Shown: positions 24,353 through 34,825, numbered from the stretch's first letter. The stretch: 64,000 bases of DNA from Deltaproteobacteria bacterium (GCA_024102635.1 JAGFJO010000013.1:1-64000); one strand, 5' to 3'. Numbers and translations: made by a program. Notes: generated by a model not told the origin, from the sequence alone.

Positions 24353-25486
24353 TTAGCTCAAGATCTCTCGGGCAATTACGATTCGCTGAATTTGGCTGGT
24401 TCCCTCATAGATCTGCATAAGTTTGGCGTCGCGCATCAACTTTTCGACCGGATATTCTTTGGTGTATCCGTATCCTCCGAAGATCTGCACGGCATCCACG
24501 GTAACCTCCATCGCCATATCTGCCGCAAATCTTTTTGCCATACTGGACTGCAGAGTAGCCCTCTCTTTCTTGTCCAGCATCTGTGCCGATTGCATCGTCA
24601 GGAGCCTTGCTGCTTCTATCTTGGTTATCATGTCGGCAAGCATAAACTGGATAGCTTGAAACGACGAGAGAGTCTGGGAAAACTGCTTTCTCTCTTTGGA
24701 GTAGCGCAACGCGTGCTGATACGCGCTGCGCGCTATTCCAACTGCTATAATCGCGGTCAAAGGACGGCTGGCGTCGAGCGTTTTCATGGCTATGGCAAAG
24801 CCGCCGCCCTCTTCACCTATCATATTTTCGGCGGGCACTCGCACATTCTCGAAGGTTATTTGGACGGTGTTTGAACAGCGCTGACCAAGTTTGTTTTCGT
24901 GATGTCCCGTAGAGATTCCTTTTGAGTCAGCCGGGACAACGAGGCAGCAGATCCCTTTATGCTTCTTGCTCCTATCGATAGTGGCAAATACCGTGTATTG
25001 AGAGGCGAACTGCCCGTTGGTAATCCACTGCTTGGTGCCGGAGATTACGTACTCATCCCCTTCTCTCTTCACCGCGCAGCTGATTCCTGCGGCATCGGAA
25101 CCGGCATTGGGTTCGCTGAGACAGAAGGAGGCCAGCTTTCCGCCTTCAGCAATCGGCTTAATAAACTTCTCTTTTTGCTCTTTGCTGCCGCCCAATAGAA
25201 TGGGGGTTAGCGCAAGATCATTTGCAACCATGGATGTTGCGAATCCCGAGCAAGCGGCGGCGATCTCCTCGATAATCAGGCAGGCTTCAAAGATGCCCAG
25301 CCCAGTTCCGCTCAGCTCGGCATCTTGAATCAAATTTATTAGTCCAAGGGAGTGAGCCTTCTTGATGATTTCTAGTGGAAACTCGCTGCTTTCATCGTAC
25401 TTGGCAGCGACAGGAAGGATCTCCTTTTCGGCGAAACGGCGCGCTTCTTCTTGAAGTGCACGCTGTTCATCACTCAAGCCGTACAA
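24353..25486 (-). CDS. Acyl-CoA dehydrogenase, short-chain/butyryl type
   Basis: A flavin-dependent acyl-CoA dehydrogenase of 377 residues. [16 protein letters not shown] and WITNG form the FAD/substrate motif. [19 protein letters not shown] at the C-terminus carries the catalytic Glu of the short/medium-chain class. It starts with TTG at 25486, preceded by AAGGAG at good spacing; no ATG fits the conserved N-terminus ([22 protein letters not shown]). An IclR-type regulator gene lies 84 bases upstream on the same strand, so the two may be co-transcribed and functionally linked. Confidence 0.9.
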   Translation of the reverse strand: MYGLSDEQRALQEEARRFAEKEILPVAAKYDESSEFPLEIIKKAHSLGLINLIQDAELSGTGLGIFEACLIIEEIAAACSGFATSMVANDLALTPILLGGSKEQKEKFIKPIAEGGKLASFCLSEPNAGSDAAGISCAVKREGDEYVISGTKQWITNGQFASQYTVFATIDRSKKHKGICCLVVPADSKGISTGHHENKLGQRCSNTVQITFENVRVPAENMIGEEGGGFAIAMKTLDASRPLTAIIAVGIARSAYQHALRYSKERKQFSQTLSSFQAIQFMLADMITKIEAARLLTMQSAQMLDKKERATLQSSMAKRFAADMAMEVTVDAVQIFGGYGYTKEYPVEKLMRDAKLMQIYEGTSQIQRIVIAREILS

Positions 25487-25570
25487 AGGTATGTCTCCTT
25501 AAGCGAAGTGAAAAAAACCAGAGCAAGCCGGCGTCAACTTCCCGCCGGCGCTAGAATAAGCAGCGAGATG

Positions 25571-26401
25571 CTACTTTCCGCTTTGCTGGGGCTGCTGAGA
25601 TGTTGCCTGAGTGGCTGGCTGCTGCGCAGAAACTTCCCGCTCAATGGCTGCTCCCAGACCCTTGACACTCGCTCCGAGCGAGCTTGAGAGCGCGCTTGCC
25701 GCCTGCTCAATAAGCGGCAGCATGGTCTCGGTCTTAGCGCGGTATTGAGGGGATAGCACCTCGATCGCTCCAACGACCAGGTTGTTATTGCCTCTTACAA
25801 TCTTAGTTACGGCTACCACATCCGCCTCGACTATCCCTCTGTCGATTAGCTGCCCTGTGTTGCGTAGCTCGTTGAGCTGATTCTTTATTGCTGCATCCTG
25901 AGGAGTGTTAGTTGCAAGAACCTCTCCCAATACTGCATCTGATAGATGAGCAGTCAAAAGTCGGCCTGCGGCATTCTGCTTTGCCGGGAACGAAACAGCC
26001 TCTCTCGCATGCGCTCTCACCGGACGCTTAGATTCTACCGATACGGGGAATTGGACCTGACCGTTCTGAAGAACAGCCAAGCTCACAGTCTCTCCTGTCT
26101 GTTCGGAAAGTGCCTTGAGTATAGGAGTTGCCCGCGCAACCAGGGCGCTTTGAGCGAGATAGGCCTGGCCAAGTTGCAGAGCCTTGACACCCAATCGATA
26201 GTCCTCGGTGTCCTTATTCTGTTCCGCGTAGCCTCGCAGCTCGAGAGTAGCGAGTAGGCGAAAGACGTTATTCTTATGAAGCTTTAGGCGCTTTGAGAGT
26301 TCGGTTACGCCGATCTCCGTCTGCACTTTTGCCAGCTCCTCCAATACGTCAAGTGCATGCGATACCGACTGAATTAGGTAGTTTGCCTTTTCTCTCTTCA
26401 T
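25571..26401 (-). CDS. IclR-family transcriptional regulator
   Basis: A winged-helix N-terminus (ALDVLEELAKVQTEIGVTELSKRLKLHKNNVFRLLATLELRGYAEQ, about residues 16-62, listed in parts by motif) is followed by an IclR effector-binding domain with GETVSLAVLQNGQVQ and the basic EAVSFPAKQNAAGRLL region. The length of 276 residues includes a Gln/Ala/Ser-rich tail of about 25 residues not needed for the fold. It is located directly upstream of an acyl-CoA dehydrogenase gene, which suggests control of acyl-CoA or related acid catabolism. No operator palindrome was clear. TTTATAATC just before the ATG hints at a very short leader. Confidence 0.86.
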   Translation of the reverse strand: MKREKANYLIQSVSHALDVLEELAKVQTEIGVTELSKRLKLHKNNVFRLLATLELRGYAEQNKDTEDYRLGVKALQLGQAYLAQSALVARATPILKALSEQTGETVSLAVLQNGQVQFPVSVESKRPVRAHAREAVSFPAKQNAAGRLLTAHLSDAVLGEVLATNTPQDAAIKNQLNELRNTGQLIDRGIVEADVVAVTKIVRGNNNLVVGAIEVLSPQYRAKTETMLPLIEQAASALSSSLGASVKGLGAAIEREVSAQQPATQATSQQPQQSGK

Positions 26402-26689
26402 GATTATAAAGCCCCGAAAATTATAATATGCAGTTATGCCGGCCTTCTGGTCGACCCCGTTAAGCAGACTCTTGCGCCTCTGGTCGAAGAAACTATGCCA
26501 AAGATATCGCTCTACTAAAACCCGCGAGTATCTCAGAAAGTCTCAAAAGTCCAAAAAACACTTTTATATCCGGTATATACCAACAGCCCCTCCAAAACGC
26601 AATGTAGTTTTAGGACGGGGAGTAAATCGCCGAAATTGCTGTCTAAACTGAATATTCCCACATTGAAATAGCGGTCCGATATGACGCCG

Positions 26690-27586
26690 TTAAGCTAGAA
26701 GTCTAGATAAAGTGTCCTCGGTGCTTTTAAGTGCAGCTGTCAGGGGAAGCCTGACAGAGCTATGAGCAACTAATCCCTTAATTTTCAAGGCAGCCTTCAC
26801 CGGGATTGGATTAGTTTCAGCGAACATGGCCCTGATAATCGGAAGCAATGCACACTGTTCATTGAGTGAATCCCTCCAGCGGCCCTCCGAAGCAGCGTTT
26901 GTCAATCTTACAAAACGCTCAGGAACTACATTGGCTGTTGCCGAGATCACTCCCCTTCCCCCTGTCGCCATGATTGAGTGAACCAAAGTGTCTTCGCCGG
27001 AAAGTATTGAAAGTTTATCTCCGCAGCGCGAATAAAGATCAATAATATTATCAAGCGAAGCGGTTGAGTCTTTCACTCCACATATTGTCCCTTCCTGCGC
27101 TAAGGTGGCGAGCGTGTCGTTGCTTATCGCGATCGCGGTGCGTCCTGGAATGTTATAAGCAACAATCGGTAATCGCGAAGCCCGTGACACGGCTCTAAAA
27201 TGTTCAGAAATACCTGATTGAGGTGGCTTAACGTACGGCGGCGCAACCAGCAAAATTCCGTCTACCTTGGCCTGTATAAGAAAGGCGGCGATCTCTTCAG
27301 CACGCTTCGTACTGCTAGCACCGATTCCGGAAATTACAGGGACTCTCCCTTTGACTATCTGAACACAGAGGGTCACCGCTTGGCGGTACTCATCATCGCT
27401 CAAGCACTGAGCTTCTCCGGTTGAGCCGCACACAACTACTCCGTGCACTCCCGACTTAAGCTGATGCTCAATCAGGTTTTCAAAAGAGCTTATATCTATT
27501 TGAGAGCCATCACCCGTGAACGGCGTGGCAAGCGCGGGCCAGGTACCAGTGAGATTGTTAGCATTAATTGACATGTGTACGGCCAT
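26690..27586 (-). CDS. dapA: 4-hydroxy-tetrahydrodipicolinate synthase
   Basis: Condenses pyruvate with aspartate semialdehyde in lysine/diaminopimelate synthesis. Class I aldolase features: GVVVCGSTGEAQCLSDDEY (substrate-binding Ser/Thr), PIVAYNIPGRTAIA with the catalytic Tyr, and ICGVKDSTASL with the Schiff-base Lys. The length of 298 residues is normal. The gene begins inside the end of dapF; ATG27586 or ATG27574 may be used, and neither has an obvious ribosome site, consistent with translational coupling. dapF-dapA adjacency supports the assignment. Confidence 0.93.
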   Translation of the reverse strand: MAVHMSINANNLTGTWPALATPFTGDGSQIDISSFENLIEHQLKSGVHGVVVCGSTGEAQCLSDDEYRQAVTLCVQIVKGRVPVISGIGASSTKRAEEIAAFLIQAKVDGILLVAPPYVKPPQSGISEHFRAVSRASRLPIVAYNIPGRTAIAISNDTLATLAQEGTICGVKDSTASLDNIIDLYSRCGDKLSILSGEDTLVHSIMATGGRGVISATANVVPERFVRLTNAASEGRWRDSLNEQCALLPIIRAMFAETNPIPVKAALKIKGLVAHSSVRLPLTAALKSTEDTLSRLLA

Positions 27587-28478
27587 TTAAAAACGAGTCG
27601 ATTCTCAACCTGCCGAAAAACACCTCTTTAGCAGGTCCGGTCAAATATACCGTATTTCGCCCCTGATCCCACTCTACCTCCACACTGCCACCCGGAAGGA
27701 TAACAGTGGCGCTGCTATCCGTTCGCCCGGTTTTGCTTGCAGCAACAATTACAGCGCAAGCTGCCGTGCCGCATGCGAGTGTAGCACCAGCCCCTCGCTC
27801 CCATACTCTAACTACCAGCTCCTTGGGTGATCGCACCTGCACAAACTCTACATTTGTGCGTTTCGGGAAAAAGGGATCATTCTCAATCTTGGGCCCGAGC
27901 GCCAAAAGATCGACTTTTTCGACATCGGGCACGAATATTACGCAGTGAGGATTTCCCATAGAGACGCAGCTAACAGTAAAGTCCTGCCCAGCCAGACTTA
28001 TTTTCTCGTTAACAACCGGCTGATCACTTCTTACAGGAATTGCTTCGGGCTCGAAAGCAGGCGGACCCATATCGACCATCACGCTATTACCCCCATCGCG
28101 AAGAGCACAGGCAATGTCTCGCCCCTCCACTAAGAAGTGGATAACCTCTCGTCCGGGAGGAATCAGCTCATTAAGCATCGCGAACCGCGCGACACACCTT
28201 ATGCCGTTGCCGCACATCCCCATCGGTGAGCCGTCCGGGTTGTACATCAGAACTTCGAAATCGTACTTGGATGAATTGGCGGGGCGTAAAACCATCACTC
28301 CATCGCCACCAATCCCGAAGTTGCGGTCCATTAGTCCGATAGTAAGCCGGTCCCAAGGCAGTGCAGGAGTTCGAAAGTCGCTGGTCACAACGAAGTTGTT
28401 GCCACAGCCTTGCATTTTGATGAACTCAAGATCGTTTTCAGAGCGTGCCTCAGAGAACGAAGAGCTACGGTTCGACAT
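27564..28478 (-). CDS. dapF: Diaminopimelate epimerase
   Basis: Interconverts LL- and meso-diaminopimelate for peptidoglycan and lysine. Both catalytic cysteines are in place: MCGNGIRCVARF in the first domain and GATLACGTAACA in the second. KMQGCGNNFVV is the typical start, preceded here by about 18 extra residues. The length of 304 residues is slightly long for that reason. It overlaps dapA by 23 bases downstream and the LptM-like lipoprotein gene by 14 bases upstream, so all three belong to one transcription unit. Confidence 0.94.
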   Translation of the reverse strand: MSNRSSSFSEARSENDLEFIKMQGCGNNFVVTSDFRTPALPWDRLTIGLMDRNFGIGGDGVMVLRPANSSKYDFEVLMYNPDGSPMGMCGNGIRCVARFAMLNELIPPGREVIHFLVEGRDIACALRDGGNSVMVDMGPPAFEPEAIPVRSDQPVVNEKISLAGQDFTVSCVSMGNPHCVIFVPDVEKVDLLALGPKIENDPFFPKRTNVEFVQVRSPKELVVRVWERGAGATLACGTAACAVIVAASKTGRTDSSATVILPGGSVEVEWDQGRNTVYLTGPAKEVFFGRLRIDSFLNGRTHVN

Positions 28479-29034
28479 CTAAGAAGATCTCCTCTTCAAA
28501 ATCCGATTCTTGTATAAACGTTATTTCACTCGCGTCTCCACGGAAATTCACCCGTATGATATTCTCCACCTCACCTTCCACCCCGCCCTGATTGACCGGA
28601 ATAATTTTGTAGGCATAAAGTTTGCCGGGCTGGACATTCTTGTCGGAATATTGAAACTGTTTCATCTCCGCCGGAACACTCACTCGTCTGGTGGGACGGT
28701 TTTCCGCTATCGCCACCTCCTTGAGCTTATCGAGTTCCACTAAATGCGTATCATCAATGCTGGCGATCTTCTGGTACTCGATATCATCATCCAGGAGCTG
28801 CTCCTTTCTCTCCATCTCCTTACGGACAATCTGGTATCCGTCGATGAACCGGAGCGGTTTACCTTGAACTTCCAGATCAGGGGCCTGCCATGAGAAGTTG
28901 ACGCCATTAACATCGGTAGCCACCTGTAGCTCCTTGACGGCGCGGGGAGCCACATATTCCGGTGGTATGGGAGGGGCGAACTTCCCGCATGCCGTCACCC
29001 ACGGGCAAATAACAAATAATAATAAGGATCTCAT
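28465..29034 (-). CDS. Lipoprotein with LptM-like N-terminus and Fn3-like domain
   Basis: A signal peptide ends in lipobox VTAC, and the mature protein begins CGKFAPPIPPE, similar to the CG-x-x-GPL-x-x-P start of E. coli LptM (YifL), a helper of the LptDE LPS translocon. The remaining 160 residues look like a fibronectin-III-type beta domain (LQVATDVNGVNFSWQAPD, FIDGYQIVRKEME, YAYKIIPVNQGGVEGE). In E. coli the lptM gene also lies directly upstream of dapF. The shared motif and position support an envelope role, but function in LPS export is inference. Confidence 0.65.
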   Translation of the reverse strand: MRSLLLFVICPWVTACGKFAPPIPPEYVAPRAVKELQVATDVNGVNFSWQAPDLEVQGKPLRFIDGYQIVRKEMERKEQLLDDDIEYQKIASIDDTHLVELDKLKEVAIAENRPTRRVSVPAEMKQFQYSDKNVQPGKLYAYKIIPVNQGGVEGEVENIIRVNFRGDASEITFIQESDFEEEIFLDVEP

Positions 29035-29309
29035 TGCATTGACCTCACTTGGGAACCCAAACGCCGTTTAAAGTAGCTCAGCGGCAGACCCAACCGGATG
29101 GATTGAGGCGTCGTGGTCAAGAGCCGCTAAAGACTAAAGGCGAGGATGCCGTTTATCAGTAATGTACACTTTTTGTGATAGACCTCAAGGTTACACTGAC
29201 TTTTTGAGAGTTCCCTGAGAATCGGAACAATGCTCCGATATTACGGGCTGTTCGGTGCTTGGGGGCTGGTCTCAGACCGTTCGAACTGAAAGATGGCGTC
29301 AGAGCATAA

Positions 29310-30269
29310 ATGATCACACGCATTCTCCATGTATCCGGGTATCGACCGGTCATCGATACTGTGATTGAGCATCAAAAGCGGCGCGGCCTTCAGGCCGCAG
29401 AGACCGCTTCTCGAGAGATGCATTCTTCCTCGCGGCTGTCGCTGGACGCTTTTGCGGAGGCGTTGGCACAAAGGAATGTAGATATATTTCACATACATGA
29501 TCCAACACCGCTTTTTTCGATAGCTGACATCGATTTTACGCAGTCAAAGCTAAGAGACGTACGGGAGCGAGGAAGCAAGGTAGTCGTTTCATTAGATGGC
29601 GATGTCCCCCTCCCGGCAATTCAGGACCAGGAGGAAAGGCAAAAACTTCTTGATATGCTACAGGAACAGCTGGCGTGCATATTCATCTGTTCCGCCGAGT
29701 GGCATTCGCTTTTAAACGGAGTGGATAACTGGTCCTGGCTGCCAAATCCTATTGATGTCAAGAAGGTGCAGGCTCCCGAAGTTTATGAGACGCCGAAAGA
29801 GTACTCCCGGGTATTGCACCTCACCTTTGGTTCGAGCGCCGACGAAAGCGCCAGAATAGTCCCCCTTCTCGAAGAGCTTGCACGCAAGGATAAAAGATTC
29901 GTTCTAACGGTAAAGCCGGTGGAAGATCTCCGTTCGATAACCGAATTGAGAGAGTTGGTATCTCGTCACGACGTTGTAGTAGAGAGAGTGAGCCGGCCAA
30001 TGTACGGTTGGGTTGCTCTCGAAGGGATGGCGGCGGGTAAGACAGTTCTTTCAGGAATTCATCCGCAGCACCGCCAGGAGTGGCAGCAACTGGAGTTTTC
30101 GCCTGTCCTGGATTGCAACGAGCAGACGCTGGTGCGCCGGCTTCTTTCTCTAGCATACGAGCCGCGCTCAATGCGTGATATCGGCAAGCGGTCGCGCAGC
30201 TTTGTTGAGACCTACCACGACGCCGACCAGATCGTTGCTATGATGATCGAGATATATAACCAACTTTAG
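29310..30269 (+). CDS. GT-B fold glycosyltransferase (GT4-like)
   Basis: A 319-residue protein with the two-Rossmann GT-B layout. The N-terminal half has ILHVSGYRP and DIFHIHDPTP, the C-terminal half MYGWVALEGMAAGKTVLSG, matching the EX7E-type donor-binding helix of GT4 enzymes in degenerate form. The usual first Glu is replaced by surrounding GWVALEG, with only one Glu clear. A C-terminal helix with SRSFVETYHDADQIVAMM is normal. It has no neighbours of LPS or capsule type, so the acceptor is unknown. No ribosome site is obvious before the ATG. Confidence 0.65.
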   Translation: MITRILHVSGYRPVIDTVIEHQKRRGLQAAETASREMHSSSRLSLDAFAEALAQRNVDIFHIHDPTPLFSIADIDFTQSKLRDVRERGSKVVVSLDGDVPLPAIQDQEERQKLLDMLQEQLACIFICSAEWHSLLNGVDNWSWLPNPIDVKKVQAPEVYETPKEYSRVLHLTFGSSADESARIVPLLEELARKDKRFVLTVKPVEDLRSITELRELVSRHDVVVERVSRPMYGWVALEGMAAGKTVLSGIHPQHRQEWQQLEFSPVLDCNEQTLVRRLLSLAYEPRSMRDIGKRSRSFVETYHDADQIVAMMIEIYNQL

Positions 30270-30287
30270 AAGAAGTTTCAGGGCTAA

Positions 30288-32534
30288 CTACTTGTCGACG
30301 AAACTCCTTAGCCTTTTACTCCGGCTGGGGTGACGTAACTTGCGCAGAGCTTTGGCTTCTATCTGACGGATTCTCTCTCTCGTAACGTCGAAGTTCTGGC
30401 CTACCTCTTCCAAGGTATGGTCGCTCTTCTCGCCGATTCCGAAACGCATGCGCAGAACCTTCTCTTCGCGCGGAGTAAGAGTGGAGAGCACTTTGCGTGT
30501 CTGCTCTTGTAGATTCATGTTTACAACCGCATTCGCCGGCGAAATGACTCTCTTGTCTTCGATAAAGTCCCCAAGATGAGAGTCGTCTTCCTCGCCGATC
30601 GGTGTTTCCAGTGAAATCGGCTCTTTCGCAATCTTAAGAACCTTGCGCACCTTATCCAGTGGGATCTCCATCTTCTCTGCGATCTCTTCAGGTGTAGGTT
30701 CACGCCCCAGCTCCTGCACCAGATAACGCGATGTGCGCACCAGCTTATTGATGGTTTCGATCATGTGCACGGGGATTCGGATGATCCTTGCTTGATCGGC
30801 GATCGCTCTGGTAATAGCCTGCCTAATCCACCAGGTGGCGTAAGTGGAAAACTTATAGCCGCGCTGATACTCGAACTTGTCTACCGCCTTCATAAGGCCG
30901 ATATTGCCTTCCTGAATCAGATCAAGAAACTGCAAGCCGCGATTGGTGTATTTCTTGGCGATTGAAACGACGAGACGAAGATTGGCTTCTACTAACTCGC
31001 GCTTTGCGTCGTAGGCGCGTACTTCGCCATCTTTCAGAACTCGCACTGAAGCCAAGCTTTCCTGTGGATCCATCAAGATACGCTCTTCAACCTTGGAAAC
31101 CTCCTGCAGAAGCTGCTCCAAGCTGGCTCCCAATTCCCTGGCGTCAGCCGCCTTAAGCTTGAGCTTGCGGCAGGCTCGTTTGAACGGGAGCTGGTTTTGC
31201 GATGTGAGATCCGGAATGCACTGCGTTAACTCATCAGTAGTCTTGCCATACCGTTTGGCAAGGCCCTCTAGCGCGCGGTTCGATTCCTGTAGTTTCTCGC
31301 CGACCTCCTTGATGGTAGCCGCCATGCGCGCAAGCTGCCGCTGATTTAGATTGAGAGACTCGATACGAGCCGCATTCTTGTCCAATATGCGGCGGTACTT
31401 ACGCTCGATCTCTGGAAGGTTTCGTTTGCGGTGCTGCCTCGCGAAGCGCAAATCATGGAACAGTTTACCTGTGTCTTTGAGCGCCTTTTTGAAGGCAGTC
31501 CCTTTCTTGAGAAACTTCTTCTTGGCAGCCTCTTCTTCTTCATTTACCTTCTGCAGCTTAGCCTTACTGTCCTCCTCCACGAACTCGCCATCATCGGATT
31601 CAGTGGCGGCCTCGGCCTTTTCGTCGTCCTCTTCCTCCTCGCTCTCCTCCTCTGTTTCCTCTTCCTGAAACAGGTCGCGTAAACGCACTTCGTTCGCTTT
31701 GACCTTCTCGAAGATGTCAACAACATAGGAAAGCGATAGGGGTTGGCGTAAAACTTCAGTTTTTACAGCCTTGAGTCCCGACTCAATCTTTTTGGCGATC
31801 TCAACCTCGCCTTCGCGGGTAAGTAGACTTACATTCCCCATCTCCCTGAGGTACATGCGCACCGGATCCGAGCTCTTGCCGAGGGTAGATGTATCGATTT
31901 CGTCGGCCACAGGAGCAGGTTCCATCGCCCCGTCCATATCATCGGTGAATTTCGCCGCGCCGGGATCGATGATGTCGATATCGTGCTCACCGAACATCGA
32001 GATAACGTCTTCGAGCTGCTCCTCCGATACGAAATCTCCGGAGAGAGCCTCGCTGAGGTCCTCCATGGTGAGGTAGCCTTTTTCTTTGCCAAGATCCAGC
32101 AAGCGGTTGACCTCTATCTCGCCCCCGCCCTCTTTATCTCCTTTAGCGGCGCCGGTGCCGTTTGCAGCCTGGCTTCGCGCAGAGAGGGCCGAACGTACGA
32201 GCGCAGCTCTAGCAACACCTGGTATCGAGATGCTTCCGCCCTCATCTTCGGCCGGGCGCTTGCGTGGGCGGCCGACCCGCCGAATGCCGGGACGCAAAAA
32301 TGCTGGTTTCTTAGAAGCTTGCTGTGGCGCAGCGGCAGGAGCTTTCTCCCGTTTAGTCTCTTTTACGGCTTTCTCTTGCTTAGGATGCAGAGCTTTTTTC
32401 TCTTTGCCTTCCTTCTTGCCGCCGGAGAGCTGCTTAGCTTTCATCAACTTGCGCGCTTTCGCGCCTCTTAGAAGCTTAATCTTTGCTTTCGCACTGCTTC
32501 TGCGCCTTGACGGACTTGATATCCTTTTCGCCAC
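30288..32534 (-). CDS. rpoD: Primary sigma factor RpoD (sigma-70) with lysine-rich N-terminal extension
   Basis: The housekeeping sigma factor. Regions are recognisable: 1.1 ([20 protein letters not shown]), 1.2 ([21 protein letters not shown]), an acidic non-conserved segment, 2 ([20 protein letters not shown] and [14 protein letters not shown]), 3 and 4.2 ([17 protein letters not shown]). At 748 residues it is long. The first 100 residues are Lys/Arg/Ala/Ser-rich and contain GRPRKRP (residues 88-94), an AT-hook core. Such a basic tail is not part of canonical RpoD. GTG start. A promoter lies upstream at 32913-32941, after dnaG. Confidence 0.95.
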   Translation of the reverse strand: MAKRISSPSRRRSSAKAKIKLLRGAKARKLMKAKQLSGGKKEGKEKKALHPKQEKAVKETKREKAPAAAPQQASKKPAFLRPGIRRVGRPRKRPAEDEGGSISIPGVARAALVRSALSARSQAANGTGAAKGDKEGGGEIEVNRLLDLGKEKGYLTMEDLSEALSGDFVSEEQLEDVISMFGEHDIDIIDPGAAKFTDDMDGAMEPAPVADEIDTSTLGKSSDPVRMYLREMGNVSLLTREGEVEIAKKIESGLKAVKTEVLRQPLSLSYVVDIFEKVKANEVRLRDLFQEEETEEESEEEEDDEKAEAATESDDGEFVEEDSKAKLQKVNEEEEAAKKKFLKKGTAFKKALKDTGKLFHDLRFARQHRKRNLPEIERKYRRILDKNAARIESLNLNQRQLARMAATIKEVGEKLQESNRALEGLAKRYGKTTDELTQCIPDLTSQNQLPFKRACRKLKLKAADARELGASLEQLLQEVSKVEERILMDPQESLASVRVLKDGEVRAYDAKRELVEANLRLVVSIAKKYTNRGLQFLDLIQEGNIGLMKAVDKFEYQRGYKFSTYATWWIRQAITRAIADQARIIRIPVHMIETINKLVRTSRYLVQELGREPTPEEIAEKMEIPLDKVRKVLKIAKEPISLETPIGEEDDSHLGDFIEDKRVISPANAVVNMNLQEQTRKVLSTLTPREEKVLRMRFGIGEKSDHTLEEVGQNFDVTRERIRQIEAKALRKLRHPSRSKRLRSFVDK

Positions 32535-32992
32535 CTTAGTTTTAACTCCCCGCTTAGTTTCTAGCTTGATCAGACCAAATGCCTGGAATTTTTACCTGTG
32601 CCGCAAAACGTCATTGGATAAGCCGAATCCTCCTAATCGATCAGCCTCCTATCGATCAACTCAGCGTGCCGCATTCCGACGTGCCGCGGCATACTTAGCC
32701 GAAGTATTCGACGCCGTTATGCGGGTTAAGTTCAGGAGCAGTAAGCAATAGCTGGCCGAAGGGTAACGAGCAAACTGCTTCTCGTCACACCCTGCGGTGT
32801 TTTCTGTTGCCTTACGATATAGGATTAGGAGCGAAGTGCCCCATACCATCTCTCATGCCTTTATGAGAGCCTGAAAATTTTAAGTGATTCCGCTTTACGT
32901 ACACTACCCGTTGTTATAGCCATTCCGCCGTTAATTGTCACCTTTCGCACCTCAATAACTTCAAGCTCCCGGATGCTTTAGCTCACGTAGGG
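32535..32992. other. dnaG-rpoD intergenic region (rpoD leader)
   Basis: A 458-base region without a convincing gene. It contains the rpoD promoter (32913-32941) and a 7-bp hairpin CTCTCAT/ATGAGAG at 32850-32869. On the plus strand the hairpin is followed by AAAATTTT, giving partial terminator character. The predicted rpoD leader is therefore nearly 380 bases, long enough for leader regulation. Short frames inside look non-coding. Confidence 0.6.
32913..32941 (-). promoter_or_regulatory. Candidate rpoD promoter
   Basis: On the minus strand GTGACA (32936-32941) and TATAAC (32913-32918) are separated by 17 bases, a good sigma-70 pattern. It sits 52 bases after the dnaG stop and allows rpoD to be expressed apart from the upstream pyr-greA-dnaG genes. 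Confidence 0.55.
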
Positions 32993-34825
32993 CTAAAGTT
33001 GACCCATTTTTTTTGTAAGCGCGACTTTCTCGTTGACCAATATAAGCTTTTGAGCCTCGTCCCGGGTCTGCGAGATCTGCTTGTTGATCTCCGTAATTGC
33101 CTGATTTAATTTACCTTTTCTGGCCTGGCGGGCACATTCGCTATATACTCTATGCAAGTTAACGCGTGGGTCCTGCGACATCTCGTGCGCCTTGCGCCAG
33201 TGCCCAAACCAGCTCTCTCCGAAAAGCCCAAGCAGCTCTTTGGTGCGAATTTTTTTCTCCTCACGGCCCAGCCCAGCATCGCTTATTATCTGATGCAAGC
33301 CCTCTACGAAATTTCTAGACGCGCCGTCTAGCGCGTCCATCAGGACCGAATCCTTCAGAATCGAACCGGTAAGATCATCGTGGCACCCCATACAAGCCAA
33401 TAAAAGCTCTTGGTCCAGCCGGGGGAGATCCGCAATACGCTTGCGGCGCGGCTGCTCCGCGGCAGGGTGTGATGCTGCTTTATCGGTCGTTCTCTCCTCC
33501 AGCCGGTGGCGCTCTCTCCCCATAACTTCGAAGAATCGATCGGGTTCCACCAGCAGTTTGAAAGAGGCCTGCCTAGCCAGCTCATCCCGCTCAACGGCGT
33601 TTTTTACCTTTGCCAGTGCCGCCGCTACTTCATCGCAAAGTTGACCCTTAAGTGCGGCGCCCAGCTCTTGAACCGAATCAGCACATAAACGGGAGAGTAA
33701 TGAATCAATAAAACAGTCAAGCGGAGTGTGTGAAGGAAGCGCGGCGAGAGTCGCTCCCAGTTCTTGCTTAAACTGCTGCGCCAGACTATCGGGATCGTCT
33801 CCTTGGGGAAGAAATAAAATAGTGGCATCCACCCCGGAGTTCAAAAAAACCGAAAACGACTTGGCGGCTGCATTGCGCCCCGCCGTATCACCATCAAACA
33901 ATATGTGGACCCGCTTACAGAGAAACGAAAGCCTTTTCACATGTGCCTCCGTAAGGGCGGTACCACATGTGGCCGCTACATTAAGCACTCCATAACGCGC
34001 CAAGCTGACTACATCCATATATCCCTCGACGATATAGGCCGAACCGGCGCTTTTAATCGCTTGAAATGCTTGCGGAAGTCCGTACAAGGTTTTGCTTTTG
34101 TGATAGATGACGCTTTCGGGCGAGTTGATGTATTTCGGGGTCTGATCTCGATTTTGCTCTTCAACTAGGGCGGGAATCGAGCGGCCTCCAAAGCCCACGA
34201 TGTTTCTGCTGTCGCTGTAGATCGGAAAGATTAACCTAGAGCGGAAGGCATCATATAGCTCTCCTCGCTGGTTTCGGCGCGCTAAGCCAAGGCTGAGAAC
34301 CAGCTCATCGGGCACTTTTTTGGATTTCAAAAATGAAGTTAATCCATGCCATTGCGCGGGCGAGAAACCGATACCGTAATTCTCGAGCGTAGTCCTATCA
34401 AGCCCTCGCTTCTCTACATATGCAAGCACCTCTCGCGGCGCCTTGGAGAGCGAATTCACGAAGAACTCTTGCGCCAAACGATTGCAGTTATAATAGATGC
34501 TTTTGTCGATCTGCTTTTCAGCCGATCTACCGGACTCGTACCGCACCGTGATTCCGAACCGCGAAGCCAGCTCTTCGATGGCCTCGGGGAAGGAGAGGCC
34601 CTTAGTCTCCATGACGTATGAGATTGCAGTGCCGGAGGCTCCGCATCCGAAGCAGTGGTAAAATTTCCCTGCATCCCTGATATGAAATGAAGGGGTCTTC
34701 TCCTGATGAAAAGGACACAGCCCCGTGTAGCTCGACCCTTGCCGCCGCAGCTGCACGCTTTCGCCAATCAGTTCGACTAGATTAGCGCGGTCCTTTATCT
34801 CTTCTATGGTGGACTGCGAGATCAT
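32993..34825 (-). CDS. dnaG: DNA primase
   Basis: Synthesises RNA primers at the replication fork. The N-terminal zinc-binding domain is seen in CPFHQEKTPSFHI and FYHCFGCGASG. The RNA-polymerase core contains SIPALVEEQ and the TOPRIM acidic motifs EGYMDVV (about residue 268) and FDGDTAGRNAA. The C-terminal helicase-interaction domain occupies roughly residues 450-610. The length of 610 residues is normal. Its start overlaps the greA stop by four bases (ATGA), and rpoD follows downstream, giving the macromolecular-synthesis order greA-dnaG-rpoD. Confidence 0.95.
   Translation of the reverse strand: MISQSTIEEIKDRANLVELIGESVQLRRQGSSYTGLCPFHQEKTPSFHIRDAGKFYHCFGCGASGTAISYVMETKGLSFPEAIEELASRFGITVRYESGRSAEKQIDKSIYYNCNRLAQEFFVNSLSKAPREVLAYVEKRGLDRTTLENYGIGFSPAQWHGLTSFLKSKKVPDELVLSLGLARRNQRGELYDAFRSRLIFPIYSDSRNIVGFGGRSIPALVEEQNRDQTPKYINSPESVIYHKSKTLYGLPQAFQAIKSAGSAYIVEGYMDVVSLARYGVLNVAATCGTALTEAHVKRLSFLCKRVHILFDGDTAGRNAAAKSFSVFLNSGVDATILFLPQGDDPDSLAQQFKQELGATLAALPSHTPLDCFIDSLLSRLCADSVQELGAALKGQLCDEVAAALAKVKNAVERDELARQASFKLLVEPDRFFEVMGRERHRLEERTTDKAASHPAAEQPRRKRIADLPRLDQELLLACMGCHDDLTGSILKDSVLMDALDGASRNFVEGLHQIISDAGLGREEKKIRTKELLGLFGESWFGHWRKAHEMSQDPRVNLHRVYSECARQARKGKLNQAITEINKQISQTRDEAQKLILVNEKVALTKKMGQL

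Noticed and set aside
26436..26651. A 71-codon plus-strand frame upstream of the IclR gene
   Set aside because: It overlaps the presumed IclR promoter region, lacks a ribosome site and has no coherent protein features.
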